From NCBI GenBank assembly GCA_964235705.1, contig CAXSDP010000004.1, forward strand, positions 49,751-113,750: a DNA stretch of 64,000 nucleotides, given 5' to 3'. The stretch comes from RH-AL1 sp964235705 (GTDB taxonomy: Bacteria > Pseudomonadota > Alphaproteobacteria > Rhizobiales > Beijerinckiaceae). A program made the translations under genes and the position numbers. Of the stretch, positions 60,552 to 64,000 are shown piece by piece. The notes beneath the pieces are model-generated. The model did no database searches. It was not told the DNA's origin and saw nothing but the letters and a program-made list of their open reading frames with translations. How positions within the stretch are numbered: the first letter of the stretch is position 1; every line of letters begins with the position of its first letter.

Positions 60552-61382
60552 CGTGGTTCCCGTGACGTAGTCGGCGTAGTCGGAGGCGAGCCACACCGCC
60601 GCCTGGGCGATGTCGTTGGTTTCGCCGATGCGCTTGTAGGGCACCAGCGTCATCAATTCCTCGTAGGCCTTGGGCGTCGACCAGGCGGCCGTGTTGATCG
60701 GGGTGCGGATGGCGCCGGGCGCGATGCCGTTGACCCGCACGCGCAACGGCGCCAGCTCCTGCGCCATCGACTCCATCAGCAGCTTGATGCCGCCCTTGGA
60801 GGACGCGTAGTTCACGTGCCCCGCCCATGGGATGATCTCGTGGACGGAGCTCATGCAGATCATCTTGCCGGCGGCCACCGACACGCGCTCGTCGACCCCG
60901 CGTCGTATGAACTCCCGGCCAGCCGCGCGCTGGCACAGGAACTGGCCTGTCAGGTTGATCGAGATGACGGTGTTCCAATCGGCCAGCGTCATGTCCAGGA
61001 ACGGCGCGTCCTTCTGCAGGCCGGCGTTGCTGACGGAGATGTGGATCGTGCCGAAGGTGTCGATCGCCGTCTTGTACATGGCGGCGACCTGGTCCTCGTC
61101 GCTGACGTCGCACTTGATCGTGATCGCGCGGCGGCCCATCGCCTCGATCTTGTGGGCGACGTCGTCGGCCGTCTCGGGGTGGGTGACGTAGTTCACCGCG
61201 ACGTCGCAGCCGGCCGCGGCCAGCCCCAACGCCACCGCCTCGCCGATCCCCGAATTGGCGCCGGTGACGATGGCCGGCTGGCCTTCCAGCACCTTGAGGA
61301 AGCCGACCTTCGGCAACGGGTGCAGGTTCGGCCGGGCTGGTCCGTCCGGTTCCTTCTCTGGCGGCTTCTGGGTCTCGGTCAT
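60498..61382 (-). CDS. SDR family oxidoreductase (glucose 1-dehydrogenase-like)
   Basis: The 294-residue protein is a short-chain dehydrogenase: nucleotide motif AIVTGANSGIGEAVALGLAA, NAG at the expected place (SVSNAGLQK), catalytic Ser in MICMSSVHEI, and catalytic NYASSKGG with Tyr and Lys. The ~40-residue N-terminal extension (PEKEPDGPARPNLHPLPKVG) is typical of the glucose-dehydrogenase-like stress subgroup. NAD(P)-dependent oxidation of a sugar is likely. The ATG overlaps the stop of the upstream glycoside hydrolase gene (ATGA). It overlaps the GMC gene tail-to-tail by 54 bp. Confidence 0.92.
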   Translation of the reverse strand: MTETQKPPEKEPDGPARPNLHPLPKVGFLKVLEGQPAIVTGANSGIGEAVALGLAAAGCDVAVNYVTHPETADDVAHKIEAMGRRAITIKCDVSDEDQVAAMYKTAIDTFGTIHISVSNAGLQKDAPFLDMTLADWNTVISINLTGQFLCQRAAGREFIRRGVDERVSVAAGKMICMSSVHEIIPWAGHVNYASSKGGIKLLMESMAQELAPLRVRVNGIAPGAIRTPINTAAWSTPKAYEELMTLVPYKRIGETNDIAQAAVWLASDYADYVTGTTLFVDGGMTLYPGFATGG

Positions 61383-64000
61383 TTCGTGGCTCCTGCCACG
61401 CTTGAACGGGCCGCGTCGCCTTCGGTTGCACGCTCGCCGAAATCGGGGTCGATCTCGTCGCGCGGGTGGAGCAGCAGGGCGACGAGGCCGGTCCAGCCGG
61501 TCTGGTGCGAGGCGCCGAGCCCGCGTCCTGTGTCGCCGTGGAAATGCTCGAAGAACAGCACGTGGTCGCGGAAATGCGGGTCGTCGCGCAGCAGGGCCGT
61601 GTCGTCGTAGATCGGGCGACGTCCGGACGCGTCGCGCAGGAACAGCCGGGTGAGGCGCGTCGTGATCTCGTGGGCGATGGCGGCCAGCGTCATGGTGCGG
61701 CCCGAGCCGGTCGGACATTCCAGCGTGAAATCCGCCTCGTAGAAGGTGTGGAACCGGTGCAGCGCGACCACGAGGAGGTAGTTCACCGGCATCCAGAGCG
61801 GCCCGCGCCAATTCGAGTTGCCGCCGTAGAGCCGCGTCGTGCCCTCGCCCGGCGTGTAGGTCACGCACCGCACCTGCCCGCCCACCGTGACGGTCGCCGG
61901 ATGGTCGCGGTGGACCTTGGACACGGAGCGCACGCCGTAGTCCGACAGGAACTCCGTCTCGTCCAGCATCCGGGTCAGCACGCGGTTGAGGCGCTGCTTG
62001 CGCATCAAGGCGAGCAGCGAATAGTCGGCGCTGTTGGTGTCGCGCCAGCGCGACACGAGGCTCGCGAGGTCGGGCCGGTGGGCGAACAACCATTCGAGGC
62101 GTGCGGCGAAGTCGGGCAGGCGGCGCAACGTGTCGGCGTCGATCAGCTCGACGGCGAACAACGGGATCAACCCGACCATGGAGCGCACGCGCAACGGCAG
62201 CGGCGGCTCGCCCGGCACCTCCAGCACGTCGTAGTAGAAGCCGTCCGCCTCGTCCCACAGCCCGGACTCGCCATCACCGATCTTCCGGTGCACGGCCGCG
62301 GCGATCAGCAGGAAGTGCTCGAAGAACTTGATCGCCATGTCCTCGTAGACGTGGTCGTCGAGGGCGAGTTCGATCGCCATGCGCATGAGGTTGAGCGCGT
62401 AGACCGCCGCCCAGGCCGTGCCGTCGGCCTGGTCGAGGCGACCGCCGGCCGGCAGCGTGCCGCTGCGATCGAACAGCGAGATGTTGTCCAGGCCGAGGAA
62501 GCCGCCGGCGAAGATGTCGCGGCCCCGCGCGTCCTCGTTGTTGACCCACCAGGTGAAGTTGAGGGTCAGCTTGTGGAACACGCGGCGGAGGAAGGCCGTG
62601 TCGGCGACGCCGCAACGCGCGCGGTCGATGTCGTAGATCTGCAGGGCGGCCAGCGCGTGGACCGGCGGGTTGGTGTCGCCGAATTTCCACTCGTAGGCCG
62701 GCAGCTGGCCCTTGGGCGACATGAAGCGGGATTGGGTGAGCAGCACCAGCTGCGCCTTGGCGAAGGCGGGATCGATCAGCGCGAAGGTCACGCAATGGAA
62801 GGCGAGGTCCCAGGCGGCGAACCACGGGTACTCCCACGCGTCCGGCACCGACAGGATGTCGGCCGCCTCCAGGTGGAGCCAGTCCGCGTCGCGCCCGTGG
62901 AGGCGCTCGGCCGGCGGGGCCGGCTCGTTGGCGTCGCCGCGCAGCCAGTCGCGCACGTCGAAGGCGTAGAACTGCTTCGACCACAGCATGCCGGCGAAGG
63001 CCTGCCGCTGCACCGCCCGGCCGTCGGGGTCGGCCATGCCGGCCTGCAACGCGTCGTAGAAGGCGTCGCACTCCGCGCGCCGTAGGCGCATGACCTCGTC
63101 GAAATCGGCGCAATCAAAGCTTTGCAACGCGTCATCCGCCTGGATGGGTCGCAAACGCAGGCGCACGCTCGCCGTGCCGTGCGCCTCGATCGCCAGCACG
63201 TGGTGCGCCGCCGCCTTGGTGCCGGTCCGCGCCGGGTTGACCGCATCGGCGTGGCCGCCGACGACGTGGTCGTTGATGCCGTCCTTGAAGGTGCCCTCGC
63301 CGGTGCCGTACAGCCGGCGCGTGTTGGTCTCGTTCTCGCAGAACAGCAGGGTCGGGTGGCCGTCACAGTCGAGGCGCATCGACGGCAGGGCGGGATGGTG
63401 GAGCGTGATGGCGGTGTCGCCGGAGGCGGCGAGCACCGGTTTGACCCCGCCCGGCGCCCAAACCCAGGTGTTGCGCGACCATAGGTGGGGCAGCACGTGG
63501 AGGGTCGCCGCGCGGTCGCCCCGGTTGGTGATCGTCACCAGCATCAGCACGTCGTCGGGCGCGGCCTTGGCGTATTCCACGCTCACGTCGAAGTAGCGGC
63601 CGTCGTCGAAGACGCCGGTGTCGGTGACCTCGTACTCGCGCTGGTCGAGGGTGCGCCGGGCGTTGGTGGCGCGCAGGTCCTCGTAGGGGAAGGCTCCTAT
63701 CGGGTACTTGTAGAGCATCCGCTGGTAGGAGTGCGTCGGCGTGGCGTCGAGGTAGTAGTACACCTCCTTCACGTCCTCGCCGTGGTTGCCCTCGGCGTTG
63801 GTCAGGCCGTAGAGCCGCTCCTTGAGGATCGGGTCCGCGCCGTTCCACAGCGCCAGCCCGAGGCAGGCGGCGAGCTTGTCGTCGCCGAAGCCGGCGATGG
63901 CGTCCTCGCCCCAGCGATAAGCGCGGGAGCGGGCGTGGTCGTGGGGGAGGTAGTCCCAGGCGTCGCCGCCGGGGCTGTAGTCCTCGCGCACCGTGCCCCA
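61379..64000 (-). CDS. Large glycoside hydrolase (GH63/MGH1-like glucosidase), N-terminus outside window
   Basis: About 870 residues are visible and the frame runs off the right edge; the sequence at the edge (WGTVREDYSPGGDAW) is the conserved beginning of these proteins, so few residues are missing. The catalytic (alpha/alpha)6 barrel shows WSKQFYAFDVRDWL, WEYPWFAAWDLAFHCVTFAL, YEWKFGDTNPPVHALA, and NSNWRGPLWMPVNYLLVVAL. The pattern matches MGH1-like / GH63 glucosidases. Substrate probably an alpha-glucoside; unproven. Its stop overlaps the SDR start, so the two are co-translated. Confidence 0.9.
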   Translation of the reverse strand, partial: WGTVREDYSPGGDAWDYLPHDHARSRAYRWGEDAIAGFGDDKLAACLGLALWNGADPILKERLYGLTNAEGNHGEDVKEVYYYLDATPTHSYQRMLYKYPIGAFPYEDLRATNARRTLDQREYEVTDTGVFDDGRYFDVSVEYAKAAPDDVLMLVTITNRGDRAATLHVLPHLWSRNTWVWAPGGVKPVLAASGDTAITLHHPALPSMRLDCDGHPTLLFCENETNTRRLYGTGEGTFKDGINDHVVGGHADAVNPARTGTKAAAHHVLAIEAHGTASVRLRLRPIQADDALQSFDCADFDEVMRLRRAECDAFYDALQAGMADPDGRAVQRQAFAGMLWSKQFYAFDVRDWLRGDANEPAPPAERLHGRDADWLHLEAADILSVPDAWEYPWFAAWDLAFHCVTFALIDPAFAKAQLVLLTQSRFMSPKGQLPAYEWKFGDTNPPVHALAALQIYDIDRARCGVADTAFLRRVFHKLTLNFTWWVNNEDARGRDIFAGGFLGLDNISLFDRSGTLPAGGRLDQADGTAWAAVYALNLMRMAIELALDDHVYEDMAIKFFEHFLLIAAAVHRKIGDGESGLWDEADGFYYDVLEVPGEPPLPLRVRSMVGLIPLFAVELIDADTLRRLPDFAARLEWLFAHRPDLASLVSRWRDTNSADYSLLALMRKQRLNRVLTRMLDETEFLSDYGVRSVSKVHRDHPATVTVGGQVRCVTYTPGEGTTRLYGGNSNWRGPLWMPVNYLLVVALHRFHTFYEADFTLECPTGSGRTMTLAAIAHEITTRLTRLFLRDASGRRPIYDDTALLRDDPHFRDHVLFFEHFHGDTGRGLGASHQTGWTGLVALLLHPRDEIDPDFGERATEGDAARSSVAGATK

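Overview
The window is about 64 kb of GC-rich DNA (roughly two thirds G+C by eye). It contains two 100-N scaffold gaps, at 3499-3598 and 12675-12774. The gene content points to an alphaproteobacterium, most likely Hyphomicrobiales of the Methylobacterium/Beijerinckiaceae kind. The signs are DUF992, DUF6894 and DUF2171 proteins, RND efflux genes with a NodT-type outer-membrane factor, Omp25-like and OprB porins, and a GGAAC-N16-CGTT promoter of the EcfG general-stress type. I saw no tRNA, rRNA, CRISPR array, transposase or phage genes. Most of the window is chromosomal accessory and stress-response gene content.

Layout. 0-5.4 kb: the 3' end of mmsA, then a tightly overlapping kaiC-kaiB-kaiB-histidine kinase operon without kaiA. 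5.4-11.2 kb: an apparently exported Fe/Mn superoxide dismutase, a HerA-like ATPase, a single-domain response regulator and a membrane-bound hybrid kinase with two receiver domains. 11.2-14.9 kb: a DUF2171 gene, a catalase-family gene with an EcfG-like promoter, a DUF2252 gene facing it across the second gap, and a Crp/Fnr regulator. 15.5-19.6 kb: two APC-superfamily permeases with soluble C-terminal domains, the second KimA-like (K+). 19.6-24.6 kb: an AT-richer stretch with two small genes, then a DUF2254 membrane protein, a Crp/Fnr regulator, a frameshifted second Crp/Fnr regulator and a small cupin.

24.7-32.7 kb (minus strand): a heavy-metal-type RND efflux set (adaptor, pump, outer-membrane factor) followed upstream by a beta-barrel porin. 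33-38.3 kb: small secreted proteins, a DUF992 protein, a protein combining an Omp25-like barrel with a carbohydrate-porin-like barrel, and an OprB-type porin. 38.4-44.4 kb: an MgtC-family protein, the Kup K+ transporter, small membrane or secreted proteins and an aldehyde dehydrogenase. 44.5-48.4 kb: a Gly/Tyr-rich secreted protein with a clear terminator, a small conserved protein and the assimilatory nitrite reductase genes nirB-nirD. 48.5-57.3 kb: an AI-2E family membrane protein, a Tat-exported bicupin of the oxalate decarboxylase type, a second MgtC-family protein, an Mfd-like translocase, a DUF2189 protein, a DMT-family protein and a Nudix hydrolase. 57.4-64 kb: a VOC protein, DoxX, a GMC oxidoreductase, and an SDR dehydrogenase overlapping a large glycoside hydrolase that runs off the window.

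How it fits together: much of the content concerns stress and envelope homeostasis (superoxide and peroxide defence, metal efflux, K+ uptake by at least two systems, porins). Regulators include two hybrid kinases, a CheY-like protein, two intact and one broken Crp/Fnr protein, and the Kai module. The Kai operon is the most interesting system. It has two different KaiB proteins, a KaiC with a Ser-Ser pair at the phosphosite position and a coiled-coil-like tail, and a hybrid kinase in the same operon that could serve as its output. A recurring oddity is short tandem repeats of 15-18 bp at gene boundaries.
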